DNA of 64,000 bases from Odiellus spinosus (Eukaryota; Arthropoda; Arachnida; Opiliones; Phalangiidae): positions 6,811,871 through 6,875,870 of the forward strand of contig OY987239.1 in NCBI GenBank assembly GCA_963920705.1. Reading direction: 5' to 3'. Shown here in pieces: positions 53,313-63,702 of the stretch. A program made the position numbers and the translations under genes. A model generated the notes under the pieces. It was not told the origin of the DNA and did no database searches. It was given only the letters and a program-made list of their open reading frames with translations. The first letter of the stretch is position 1. Each line of letters opens with the position of its first letter.

Positions 53313-53546
53313 ATACAGGGTGTTTCGAAAATGGTGGTAAGATCGATCTACAGTGGGTTCTATGTGTCATTCTCGGAAGAATGACGTTTTGTCGTACGGG
53401 GTGCCGTTTAAGAGCTATGTGCGGGGTCATCCGTACATGATTTATTTCGTAACTCTTAAACGGCGCCATGTACGACAAAAATGTCAAAGAACATTTTCGT
53501 CTTAAAATGACCCATAGAACCCACTGTAGCTCGGAAACACCCTGTA
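53313..53546 (+). mobile_element. TA-flanked palindromic MITE, IR-C copy
   Basis: Same ends and same flanking context (TATATGCCGA) as the IR-B insertion at 44905-45146. Confidence 0.88.
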
Positions 53547-54187
53547 TATGCCGAACTGAAGGACAAGCTACTTATTTATGACATTCGCTTGTAAGTAAAT
53601 AATCATTAGAACTCACAAGTAATATATGTTTTCCATGATCCGTAGAGGTAGTGTTTTGCTAAATGGAATGACACCCATGCTCGACAAGTAAACTTTTTTG
53701 CCAACGTAGATTTTTTTTCTGGTGTTTTTTAAGATAATTTATCAAAGGAATGCTTCTTAACTCATTCTTTACGCTTACTAAAGAATTTATCCACGCGTAT
53801 TTGACAGTTCCCTTAGGAAATGTTTCTAAGTGAGATGGTGTCAAGAATCCTTCGTAACGATGAGCGTCAAAATTCAATTTAATCATTTCCTTGTTGTTAG
53901 GATCTTTGAAGAAAAACTACGAAAGTTAACGGATCAGACTTAAATTTTTAAAGGCGACTGTTGAATTTGTTAGTCATATGTTGGAGCAGCACTACACAGG
54001 AGAGAGAGACAGAAATTTCAAGCCCTACGCCACCTCGCGGAAAAACCCAAATAATTCTCCCTTCCCCACCTAATTCTTCTTGACAGGAAACAAGATGTCC
54101 TAGCATGCATTGGGAGAGTTTCAAGCTAGATGGCTTTGAGTAGCGGATTGGCCAGTCATTAGTTTAACGTTAAAACTACCCTCGTTG

Positions 54188-55080
54188 GTCTTTATCAAAA
54201 AGGCAAATATGAAGATAGATATTGAAGATTTTCCTGTCAGGAAATTCAGGTTTGGAAAATTTCAAAGTGAAATGAAATTGGGTACATCGCGAAATCTTTA
54301 CAATTATTATTTGAATTCGCGAATCATTACAATTACTTTATCATCCCACTCCCGAATACTTATGTTACAATAATAATAATTTTAATCACAATTAAATTAC
54401 TTGATGAGCAAATTAAAAAGACGCGAAGTATCAAGAAAGCAAAATTTCTTCTTTCCAGGAACAAGACTTCCAAGTAGCTGAAAATCACAAAAACAGCAAC
54501 GCGAAGTAGGATTCTTAACCTAAACCCATTCCCACAGGTCCTAACAGTCCCTAAGTGACTCTTCGCGAGCTCCAACCCAGAAACGGACGTCCCAGCGCAT
54601 CGCAAAATCTTACGGGGTCCTTGATGACCCGGCAGAGTTAATGGCCACGTTTCTATAAGGGTCAAAGGTCCTGCGACCGGAAGAGATACGCTCGAGTCGG
54701 TCACAAGTGCCTAACTTTCCGAATGACCTACGTTCTCTCCCAAACGTAACTAATAACTCCGCGCTCGTAATGTAGGCGCGCGTTAATTAGATTAAAATTA
54801 ATTAATACAACTGAAAACACTGAAGGGTTGTAGGCAAAATAAAATTATCAGGGTCAAAAGAGCGAAATGTGTAAAAATGTCGCGACTTTTAACCCCGTTT
54901 CGATTCGTAGCGCTCGTTTGACCCCGATAAGTTAAGTTTGGTAATTAAGAGAGTGTTGGCATAAGGCCATTAACTACGTATAAAGTATGAGTAGGAAAGT
55001 ATAGGAATTGATTAGATTAGTATTTGTTGACCGAATTGTAGATCTTGTACGCTTTTCCGATTGCAATTTCGTACGAATGG
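54188..55080. other. unrecognised stretch
   Basis: Downstream of the homology break of the IR-C duplication. No exon, RNA gene or shared repeat was identified. Near 54490-54720 base composition is more GC-rich with one minus-strand open frame (54360-54704) that I do not recognise. Confidence 0.35.
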
Positions 55081-55081
55081 T

Positions 55082-55805
55082 TATGGCTCTTTCGAGGTTA
55101 TAAAAAGGTTTAGCCAGGTTAAACGTTCGACGAAATGGTTATGAAAAGTTCTTTCGAGGTTACGCGTTCGACGGAATGGTTATGAAAACTTCTTTCGCGG
55201 TTACGCGCTCGACGGAATGGTTATGGAAACTTTATTCGCGGTTACGCGCTCGACGGAATGGTTATGGAAACTTCTTTCGCGGTTACGCGCTCGACGGAAT
55301 GGTTATGAAAACTTCTTTCGCGGTTACGCGTTCGAAGGAATGATTATGAAAACTTCTTTCGCGGTTACGCGTTCGACGGAAAGGTTATGAAAACTTCTTT
55401 CGCGGTTACGCGTTCGACGGAATGGTTATGAAAACTTCTTTCGCGGTTACGCGTTCGACGGAATGGTTATGAAAACTTCTTTCGCGGTTACGCGTTCGAC
55501 GGAATGGTTATGAAAACTTCTTTCGCGGTTACGCGTTCGACGGAATGGTTATGAAAACTTCTTTCGCGGTTACGCGTTCGACGGAATGGTAATGAAAACT
55601 TCTTTCGCGGTTACGCGTTCGACGGAATGGTTATGAAAACTTCTTTCGCGGTTACGCGTTCGACGGAATGGTTATGAAAACTTCTTTCGCGGTTACGCGT
55701 TCGACGGAATGGTTATGAAAACTTCTTTCGCGGTTACGCGTTCGACGGAATGGTTATGAAAACTTCTTTCGCGGTTACGCGTTCGACGGAATGGTTACGA
55801 AACGT
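55082..55805 (+). repeat. 41-bp minisatellite, about 17 units
   Basis: Units combine GGTTATGAAAACTTCTTTCG with CGGTTACGCGTTCGACGGAAT. The first four or five units vary (GCGCTCGACGG, GTTATGGAAAC) and the rest are nearly identical. The gradient suggests expansion from the right side. Confidence 0.95.
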
Positions 55806-56320
55806 TTTTTGCCAAGTTACTTGTCCTTTCGGTATTGTACGTTCGATTGGATATTGGTTCTTTGAAGATTGCACTTTCAACGCATTATTTCCCGTTAATT
55901 ATTTCTCGCGACACGAACGCGACGCAATAACAATAATACACCAAAAACAAATATATAAAAAAGCCATGCTACAATGGCAAGAAAATTGTCATGGTACTTA
56001 CACGTTTGTTACGAAGAATATAATCCGAGATATCCGATTTTGAGAAGATCAGATGAAGTTAAATGAAATTTAATTTATCCACATGTCTGTTGATTCGATA
56101 AATTCAATATCCTATTAATTAAAATAAAAAAATATAATTAGTATATTTTATAAATAAATACATTTCATCTTAAAAATATGGTTTTTAATTAAAGGGAAAA
56201 TGAAGTTTAGTAACAAATGATTTTTTTATCGATTGACTCAAGTTGTGTGAAAACAAAAACGTCTCGAAAAATATCATGCACTTTAGATTGTGGCTTTTAA
56301 AACAGGGCCAATTCAATGTT
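55806..56320. other. nothing certain
   Basis: Contains a short TTAA-MITE fragment at about 56190-56240 (TTAAAGGGAAAATGAAG, TTTTTTTATCGATTG). The plus-strand frame reaching 56043 starts inside the minisatellite and is not a gene I recognise. Confidence 0.4.
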
Positions 56321-56824
56321 AGAACTCGGAATTCGATTAATTTTGATTAAAAATAGACTATTTTTCTTTAGAGTTAACTTATTCGAAGATAAAGTAAAAA
56401 AACTTAATCCATATCCGTTTTTATCCAAAAATGGCCTTATCTTAGAATATTATCCGCGTTATACGTTCGGATAAAAAAACATTCAAAATTAGTTTTCGTG
56501 AAAAATAACGAATAAAAAGATGATTTAAAATCTTAGTTTCGTAGTTTTATTTATAGCCTTCGAATTAAAAGTCAATTTGAAATATTTTTCTTATATTTTA
56601 GACTAATTCTGGAAACGTGAATTTTCTTATCCATCGTTATACGTTGGAAAACGAGTAATTTGTTATTAGATAAAGCGGCGAAGGCTTATCTTCGGGTAAA
56701 CCTTATACATTTTACAATTATATGAATATAAAAATTGAATTTTTTTAGCTACAATTTATCCGAAAATAAAATATCTGAAAATCTACGAATAACAGAAGAT
56801 AACGGATATCCGATTCCGAGCTCT
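56321..56824 (+). mobile_element. AGAGCTCGG-end repeat, full copy
   Basis: AGAACTCGGAATTCGAT at the left and GATTCCGAGCTCT at the right, with interior landmarks ATTATCCGCGTTATACGTTC and TTTTGACTAATTCTGGAAAC-like text. Some internal deletion near the left end. Confidence 0.78.
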
Positions 56825-57538
56825 ATTTACTGGGAAAATAATTACAAATTTTGAAATTCCCTGACTTTTCCAGGTCTGTAACAACCCTGGTGAAGGTGTA
56901 CAATTCATCTTTGAAATGAGTGTCACAAGTAAGTCTTTTATAAGTTTAATTTTAAGTTATAGTTAAGTTGCTAGAAATTCGCGTTGGAGCCCTTCCTTGC
57001 GCGAATCACTTCTCCCCAAAAATTGATCTTCTGTTAGACAGTATACTGTGAAAAAGTATTCATAAAAAACGTGCTTTTCTAAATAGGGACATTGCATAAA
57101 TGTTTTGAAGGCTCTAATCCCATATAATAAATTGTTACACATATTTATGGAAGCTCCCCTGGTCTAATTGAATCCATACTATGAGATTCCACAATTTTAT
57201 TTTTGGATAATATGAAAATTCCCTGACCATTGACCAATTTTGAAATTCCCTGACTTTTCCAGGTTTTCCAGGTCTGTGGCAACCCTGTAAAACATTTTCG
57301 TCTTAAAATGACCCATAAAACCCACTGTAGATCGGTCCTACCACCATTTTCGAAACGCCATGTATAATCTATGAACAAGGAGTTACTCATCACACTTAAT
57401 AATGAATCGCGTACAATTCGAAACGTTGTCTACACCAACATGGAATTAGTTTTTTTAAATTACCTTTAATTTCAAATTACATCATGAAATTAGGCTTAAA
57501 TAAATTTCAGATTGAAATTTTGCCCGACTTCGTAATAT
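56825..57538. repeat. remnants of the CCCTGAC element and of the TA-flanked MITE
   Basis: CCCTGACTTTTCCAGG pieces occur at 56860-56892 and 57195-57290, ending GTGGCAACCCTG. About 57290-57365 is a half MITE (ATTTTCGTCTTAAAATGACC, CCACTGTAGATCGG). The remainder is unassigned. Confidence 0.65.
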
Positions 57539-57956
57539 CAGAGGTATATAATAACCCCCTTCTGGGAGAAGTATGAAAGCCCCTATACTACCAATGCTAA
57601 AAATCACGAACAACAAGAGCCCGCTGCTGAATATCTAGGCCACTAGCTCGCGCTGGACTTCTTAATGTCGCTACTCTAGTAAATGGTCTTTGTATAAACA
57701 AGACGGCTCGATTTGTGTTTAGAACTTCCTGTCTCAGGAGTCAGGCTGTCTGTTAAATTGGAGTCGAAGGTTGACTTCAGCTCGCGAGTTCCGGAAGTGT
57801 GCGTAGGGAAAATTTAGTGAGGCTCAAAATGGTGTAACTATTTTTTGGGAGTAAAGCGGTGTGTCGATCCGCCGCGATTTACGCCGGGCACTCGTTGTTC
57901 GTCGATTTTGCCTACCTTTCATACTTCCCCCCGAAGGGGGCTATTATATACCTCTG
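57539..57956 (-). mobile_element. MITE family P7-2, copy 3
   Basis: 418 bp, CAGAGGTATATAATAACCCC ends, with a perfect 7-bp duplication GTAATAT at 57532-57538 and 57957-57963. Reverse orientation to the 22251 copy. Confidence 0.95.
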
Positions 57957-59187
57957 GTAATATTATATCTTCGGATTAATTGCAACAAACTAGATAAATT
58001 TACGCGAAGGGTAGAATGGACCCCGCAAATAATTTATATTACACTCAATTCAAACAGTAAACTTACCAGTTTGAAGGCCAACGATGATTGCTGTTTGAGT
58101 TTATTATATCCAAAATAAGGCGTAGGTCAGGAAAGGTCAGCCTCCTCAATCGAGTGGTTCACATTTCAAGCGATTCGGAAAAAAAACCCGCGCACAACGC
58201 GAAAATTTCACAAAACGCGAATCAACACATTCCTTGGGCCTTGGCACGAATACTACGGTAACTTGGAGCTCGTTCGTAAACCTTGTCCTTCTCTCATCGG
58301 CCGATAGAATAGGAGAACCGCTTCAAGAAAAGTCTGTAGGATCTCTCTCGGTCGAACCAAAGATGTTAACTGCACATTTTGGCGCGTAGTCACGTGACGT
58401 CGCGACATCCGGCATGCGTCTGTATCAGCGGGTCAAATTACAACAGACTAAATTTTAGTCGCCTTAGCTGCTTCTCTGTAATTTCGCGTTTTCTTGGCTG
58501 GTTTCCAAGTACCTCAACAGAAGAGTGAGGAAATTTAAATTCGCCAAAAACAAAAACTCGCGTCAGTTAAAGTGTCTGGCCAAATGTGGGAAAAAAACGA
58601 AGAATCAAAGGTGATTCTTAAGGCAATGAACGACACGAGTTATAAAGCGTGGCCGCTCTTCCATCTCCGGTTCTTCTATCCTCTGTAGGGTTTGAATATT
58701 TTTACGCCAATGACCTTTGAGCTAGTACCATCAGCGTCCGCCACTTGCAGGCCATTTCACGTAGACGCTGGATGAGTCAGAGGCTATTTCATCATTTGTT
58801 TCCCTAATAAAAATAAAAAAACAATGCCTTTTTAAGCAGGTTGTCGGAGCCCGAAAATTTCAAATAAATGAATTCCCAAGATGAATAAAAACTCCCCCAT
58901 ACTTAAAACGCGTCTCAAGGGGGGGGGGGGGGGAGGAACAGATACAAATCGAAGGATTGCGCCCCTATTCGCAGCTCTAACGATTTTTAAAAGCCGCGAT
59001 TAAAATAGGTTTCGTAATTCTAGGGTGATAAAAACATTACTTAACGCCGTTTAATTTAAGTCTAATTTAATAAATACATAATATTTATGTAGCAAATGTT
59101 GAGCAAAACAGTTGAGCAAACAATAGATAAGAAATACGTTAAGTTACGAAGGTGGGAGTTTAATGTTTTATATTGATAGACGTCGTA
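57957..59187. other. 1.2 kb without recognised genes
   Basis: Read on both strands; no receptor exon, RT motif or dispersed repeat was recognised. A run of 16 G at about 58919-58934 stands out and could be a slippage or assembly-sensitive point. Confidence 0.4.
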
Positions 59188-59355
59188 TTACGTCATCACC
59201 CCTTCTCCATGTATGCCAATTTTCGACATTAAAAAATTCAATTTTTCTCTTGGTTGTGGTTTACTGAGAATGTCGGCTACCTTCTCGTCGGTGGGAATAA
59301 CCATGGGATAGTAGCTAAGAATTCTGGGCTCCCAGTACAAAGTCCACAAAAAATA
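59188..59355 (-). mobile_element. Ty1/Copia pol 3' fragment
   Basis: On the minus strand: TLYWEPRILSYYPMVIPTDE, then KVADILSKPQPREKLNFLMS, then KIGIHGEGVMT and a stop. This is the end of the Copia RNase H region (family pattern: ADI..KP.PR..F..L..K.G). Only about 50 codons remain; the upstream part is cut by the P7-2 MITE at 59360. No LTR was identified. Confidence 0.8.
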
Positions 59356-59359
59356 ACAC

Positions 59360-59777
59360 CAGATGTATATAATAACCCCCTTCGGGGGGAAGTATGAAAG
59401 GTAGGCAAAATCGACGTACAACAAGTGCCCGGCGTAAATCGCGGCGGATCGACACACCGCTTTACTCCCAAAAAATAGTTACACCATTTTGAGCCTCACT
59501 AAATTTTCCCTACGCACACTTCCGGAACTCGCGAGCTGAAGTCAACCTTCGACTCCATTTTAACAGACAGCCTGACTCCTGAGACAGGAAGTTCTAAACA
59601 CAAACCGAGCCGTCTTGTTTATACAAAGACCATTTACTAGAGTAGCGACATTGAGAAGTCCAGCGCGAGCTAGTGGCCTAGATAATCAGAAGAGGGCTCT
59701 TGTTGTTCGTGATTTTTAGCATTGGTAGTATAGGGGCTTTCATACTTCCCCCCGAAGGAGGTTATTATTTACCTCTG
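59360..59777 (+). mobile_element. MITE family P7-2, copy 4
   Basis: 418 bp, CAGATGTATATAATAACCCC at the left and ACCTCTG at the right, with a perfect 7-bp duplication ATAACAC at 59353-59359 and 59778-59784. It lies immediately beside (within) the Copia fragment. Confidence 0.95.
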
Positions 59778-59821
59778 ATAACACGTATTATAGGTACTTA
59801 CTAGCTTAGCGGTATATGCTC

Positions 59822-60203
59822 TTTCGACCGAATTCCCATATGAACGAAATCCCATTCGGCCGAATAGCTGCAATTTCTAGCCCATTGGGCTGGGAAAAAG
59901 GTTTCTTCCCATTCGACCGAATGGGCTAATAAATTCAAAAATTTAATTCAATCGAATAGAAGCATACGCATAATTATATATGTAATACGTTGAATGGAAC
60001 TTTTGTTAAGCTAGGTTCTTCGTACGTAAACGGTAGTAAAAAAAGTACAATAATGCAGTTTTAAATAATATTTATTTGAAAGGTTAGGTTAGGTTAGGTT
60101 ATACCTTGGAAATACCCCAAAAATTTCAAAAACCGCCAAAGCGCGGGTTTTTCGGTCGAATGGGATTGGGTTCGGTCGAATGGGAATTCGGTCGAAAGGA
60201 CCC
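59822..60203. repeat. inverted CCCATTCGACCGAAT arms around a TTAGG array
   Basis: The left arm begins CTTTCGACCGAATTCCCAT and continues with CCCATTCGGCCGAAT and CCCATTCGACCGAATGGGC. The right arm is inverted (TTCGGTCGAATGGGATTGGG, ending GGAATTCGGTCGAAAG). GGTTA repeats four times at 60082-60101 in the centre. It is the third structure of this type in the window, with a different arm sequence. Confidence 0.8.
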
Positions 60204-61331
60204 AAAGCAGTTTAGCAGCCTGTATTCCCTACATCAAATAAATAAACGTAATTATGGGTCCAAAATTATGTCATACTATTATATAATTAATGAAATATTG
60301 GAGTTTGATAAGAAGCATATTATACATTCAAGAGCAGTGGCGACGCCACGCTCGGGCCAAGTAGGCTGTAGTTAATTTGGAAAATTTGACAGGGGCCCCA
60401 AAATTGAAGTAAAAGGGCCCCGAATTTCTTGAAAGTGCATTGGCTCGAAATATAACTAACATGTAGAAAAAATAGAATCCACCACTTTTAAAAACGACGA
60501 GCTATCAAATCACACGATCTCTACGGATCCTTGTTAAGCCTACTTTTTGACAAATTTAAACGATTGAAATTGATAATGCTAGTTATTCGAAAATCGAATG
60601 TAAAATGTTGATATTAAAATTCACTCACCAAATAGGACTAAGGACATAGGTAGCTTTTCAATATTCCATAACACTTAAATCCCGTCATGAGTACAGTCGC
60701 CAGAACCGCCGTTTCAATGCCTCATTAAAAATGCCTAGATTCGTTCTACACTTATTTCAATCATTTAGCGATAGTTCAGCGAATATTATGACTAAAACTG
60801 TAATAATTAGACGCTACTTACTCTAAATATTAACGATTATCGTAAAATTAGACTTTAACACCGCGAGAAACGCATTGAAAACCGGACTACACATCCGTTT
60901 ACCGCGTGTGAAGAACTTCCTAGAAAGAGCAGACGACGCAAACTAGCAGAATTGTGTAGCCGGGCTCGTGACGGATTTTAATTGATGGTTAGTTTTAGAA
61001 TAAGACCTCAAAATTTTACTAAAGTTCCAACCACATAAAACGGTGTTTAACGGACAATATTAAAATTCCCTGACTTGTTGATAAATTCGGAGGTTCCCAA
61101 CTTTCCCAATAGTTTTCGTATCATTTGAGTAATGAGTTGTAGTCATTCTCTTTGTTGGTTACTCTACGGCGTCGGCGACTGCATTTTTCGCGATTAATAT
61201 GTTTCGTGTATTTTTGTAATTAATTAAAACTTAAAAATTAATAAATAAAACCTTTTTTTGATATACCAAAAGTATATATTTTTATTCCATAAAAGTAAAC
61301 AACGCTTTCGAAACTATCTCTTTGCTTTGAT
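60204..61331. other. unrecognised stretch with one repeat end
   Basis: Mostly unassigned. At about 61285-61305 there is a single left end of the ATTCCATAAAAGTAAACAACG element. A CCCTGACTTGTTG trace lies near 61068. Confidence 0.4.
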
Positions 61332-61482
61332 CACTGCCTTCTGTAATACTAGGCCTCGAAATACCAGCTATAAGGTTTTTATTTTGGTCATTTTCAATTT
61401 GAAAGTTGTTCGAGATAGATGTCACTTTCCTGAGGAATCTGTTCGGGGATTAGGTAATGAATACCCATTAGCGAGTCTCGCG
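61332..61482 (+). mobile_element. MITE family P7-3, copy 5 (truncated)
   Basis: CACTGCCTTCTGTAATACTA end, then GTTCGAGATAGATGTCACTT and GCGAGTCTCGCG, where homology stops. No right end. Confidence 0.78.
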
Positions 61483-62113
61483 AAATTATGGGAGCCCGGG
61501 TCGCGAAATTAGGGGAGCCCAGGTCGCCAACAATGAACAAAATGGAACCCATTGATGTGTAAATTTTAGATAATTCGTCAATTACGCCCTTTAATTTGAA
61601 TATTTATAACTACAAAATGAAAAGTCTTTAGGGGATCCAAAAGCGTGTTCAACAAACGTGCTTTTTCGAGTACTTGTCTATCGACTAAAAGATCTATAAC
61701 GTGAAAGGCACATCTCGCTAAGTCTTTCTCATTATATATGTACATAAACATAACCTACTTAAATGTTAAAGACGTAAGAGCCATTTTACTCGAATTTATT
61801 CGTTGTTTTTTTCTCAGTTAGAATTTGAATTTGCAAACGAAAATATACGCCTTAAATGAGCAGGGTATAGCTTCCAATTATTTCGTTATAGGTTGAACAA
61901 GATCATATTGCTTCACCTGATTAGATTAGATTTTTTCTGATCATCGAAAAACGTTGAGGGAACATCGTAGCATTAATTTATACCTAATATAGACTTCATA
62001 CATGGGAATTAACATAAAATATTCAGATTATTTATTAAATTATAAAAAAGTCCCTGGATGTTAAAAGAAATGGTTAAATTTGCGCTAAGTCTAATTTATA
62101 GGCCATCAGAATT
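61483..62113. other. nothing recognised
   Basis: Begins with a small direct repeat (GGTCGCGAAATTA.GGGAGCCC, twice). Otherwise AT-rich without features I can name. Confidence 0.35.
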
Positions 62114-62219
62114 AGAGCTCGGAATTCGTATAATTTTTATTAATTGGATAACATTTACTAAATTCTGATGTATATTATCCGTTTGATTAAAAATAGACTA
62201 TTTTTCAGTCGAGTTAACT
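62114..62219 (+). repeat. left end of the AGAGCTCGG-end repeat
   Basis: AGAGCTCGGAATTCGTAT through GATTAAAAATAGACTATTTT, then homology is lost at GAGTTAAC. Confidence 0.72.
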
Positions 62220-62235
62220 GGTTTCTTCGCGTAAT

Positions 62236-62692
62236 ACCCTCTTCAGACGATCATAAAATAAGCCGAGTTCGGTTTATTTTAAGCCAAAATAAACTGAAGT
62301 TTAAACTGGTTTAAAAGCTTACGACCAATGTTTTCAGACGAGAAACAAAACAAACTGAAATTTAATAGCAATATGTTTCCCGCCAAAAATATGGGATTTG
62401 ATTTTTTGAAAGTAAATTACCTTTGAGATTTATTTTCCAATATTTTCAACCTTTATTTCATAATCAGTTCGTTCACAATCATATTTTAAAAGCGCGCGGG
62501 AAGAGCTAAGCCTAATTTGACGTAATTAGGCTTAGCTTTTCCCGCGCGCGGATGGCGTTGGATTATTTTTCAACCGCGGTTTCGGTTTGAATCTGGGTTT
62601 TAAATTTACACCGTCTGAAACACTAACCCTGGTTTAAAAATGAACTTTGGTTTACTAAACCCAGTTTTATAGGCTCGTCTGAAGAGGGTATT
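62236..62692. mobile_element. inverted-repeat element (ATACCCTCTTCAGACGA ends) inserted in IR-E
   Basis: TAATACCCTCTTCAGACGA at the left and TCGTCTGAAGAGGGTATTA at the right, nearly complementary for 19 bp. IR-D shows the uninterrupted site (TTTGCGATAACCTATACTG against GCGTAA..TTAGCCTATACTG), so the insertion is in IR-E only. A palindromic repeat centred on AAGCCTAATTTGACGTAATT is nested inside. Confidence 0.82.
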
Positions 62693-62761
62693 AGCCTATA
62701 CTGTCTCTACAGTACTATTGACGTTTATATGTTTATTCTTTGTTTCGTCTTTTTTCTCAAG

Positions 62762-62960
62762 GACTACTCGATTTGTGGAAACTGATCAACTATTTCCGCT
62801 AAGGATTAATAACCGTTTCAAGTCCAGCAAATACATGTACCAGCCTGGAAACCAATTGAGTGTCATTACTCCACTAACAGCGCATTTTCTTTGGCCCGTG
62901 TTTAAAATTAGGATCATCGGAAATGCCTCTTCTATTTTTAGGAAGATCAAAATGTCATAG
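62762..62960 (+). pseudogene. IR-E: lone decayed last exon related to IR-D
   Basis: After the same acceptor TTTTTTCTCAAG it reads TTRFVETDQLFPLRINNRFK and YMYQPGNQLSVITPLTAHF, close to IR-D. The M4 helix is lost: IIGNASSIFRKIKMS and a stop replace the hydrophobic run. No other IR exon lies nearby, so this is a duplicated fragment. Confidence 0.88.
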
Positions 62961-62999
62961 AAATGATCCCACCTGTTGGTACCCATAACCTATAATTAA

Positions 63000-63655
63000 T
63001 GTTTAAATATTAAATAGAACTACAATAGGTTCTATAGGTCATTTTAAGACGAAAATGTTCTATGACGTTTTGTCGTACAGGGCGCCGTTTAAGAGTTACA
63101 AAATGAATTATGTACGGATGACTCCATAAAGGGAGAATGCAACCTAATTACAAGTGATTTTTTATCGATTCCTTATCGTTTAAATAGGCCTAATCCATCG
63201 ATAAAAAGTTTACAATAGAAATATTAAAGTAGAAATAAATTTAAAACTTACCCTGAAAATAGGCTTAGCGGGATTCATGGAGATCCTGAATTGAGTCCGT
63301 GTAAGGTCTAACGACCAATGAGCAAAGGCCCGTCGTTCACGCGAGATCTCCACGAGACTTACGTCGCGCGCGATTGGTCGCTAGACCTTACACGCGAGGA
63401 AATCAGGAGCTCCATGAATCCCACTAAGCCTATTTTCAGGGTAAATTTTAAATTTATTTCTAGTTTAATATTTGTTTGTAAATATTTTCAGTAGTGGATT
63501 AGGCCTATTTAAACAATAAGGAATCGATAAAAAATCACTTGTTGTTAGGTTGCATTCTCCCTTTAATGTACATTAATAAACGTGTAACGATAAAACGTCA
63601 TAGAACCCACTCTAACTCGGTCTTATCAGAATTTTCTAAACACCCTGTATATGTA
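63000..63655 (+). mobile_element. TA-flanked palindromic MITE interrupted by a TTAA-flanked MITE
   Basis: The left half is GTCATTTTAAGACGAAAATG with TATGACGTTTTGTCGTACAG. The right half is AACGTCATAGAACCCACTC and AAACACCCTGTATATG. The two are separated by the element at 63130-63562. Confidence 0.78.
63130..63562 (-). mobile_element. TTAA-flanked palindromic MITE, nested copy
   Basis: 433 bp, AGGGAGAATGCAACC at the left and GGTTGCATTCTCCCT at the right. ATAA and TTAA flank it (one mismatch). The GC-rich core CGCGAGATCTCCACGAGACT is in the same orientation as at 48687 and inverted relative to 38564. Confidence 0.88.
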
Positions 63656-63702
63656 TGTCATGAAATTGGTTGTTTAATTTACCAGGAAAATTCAGAGATT
63701 TA

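Larger units (their letters stand above)
52064..53916 (-). pseudogene. IR-C: two-exon 3' duplicate of IR-B with a frameshift
   Basis: The last exon 52064-52283 is open (GHRYVETDQGTRNNRFWDRK, M4 GIFFSMAILLLELFVYYF). The S2 exon 53617-53916 is open to ...LKKHQKK and then shifts. Near 53716 it has one more A than IR-B (a run of eight against seven on the minus strand), so the frame reads NLRWQKSLLV and stops. No M3 or upstream exon follows before the homology ends at about 54187. It is therefore a partial duplication and very likely non-functional. Confidence 0.88.

Noticed and set aside
54360..54704. 114-codon minus-strand frame
   Set aside because: No recognisable domain, no paralogue in the window and no clear splice or start context.
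62786..62986. 66-codon minus-strand frame
   Set aside because: Antisense to the IR-E exon relic.
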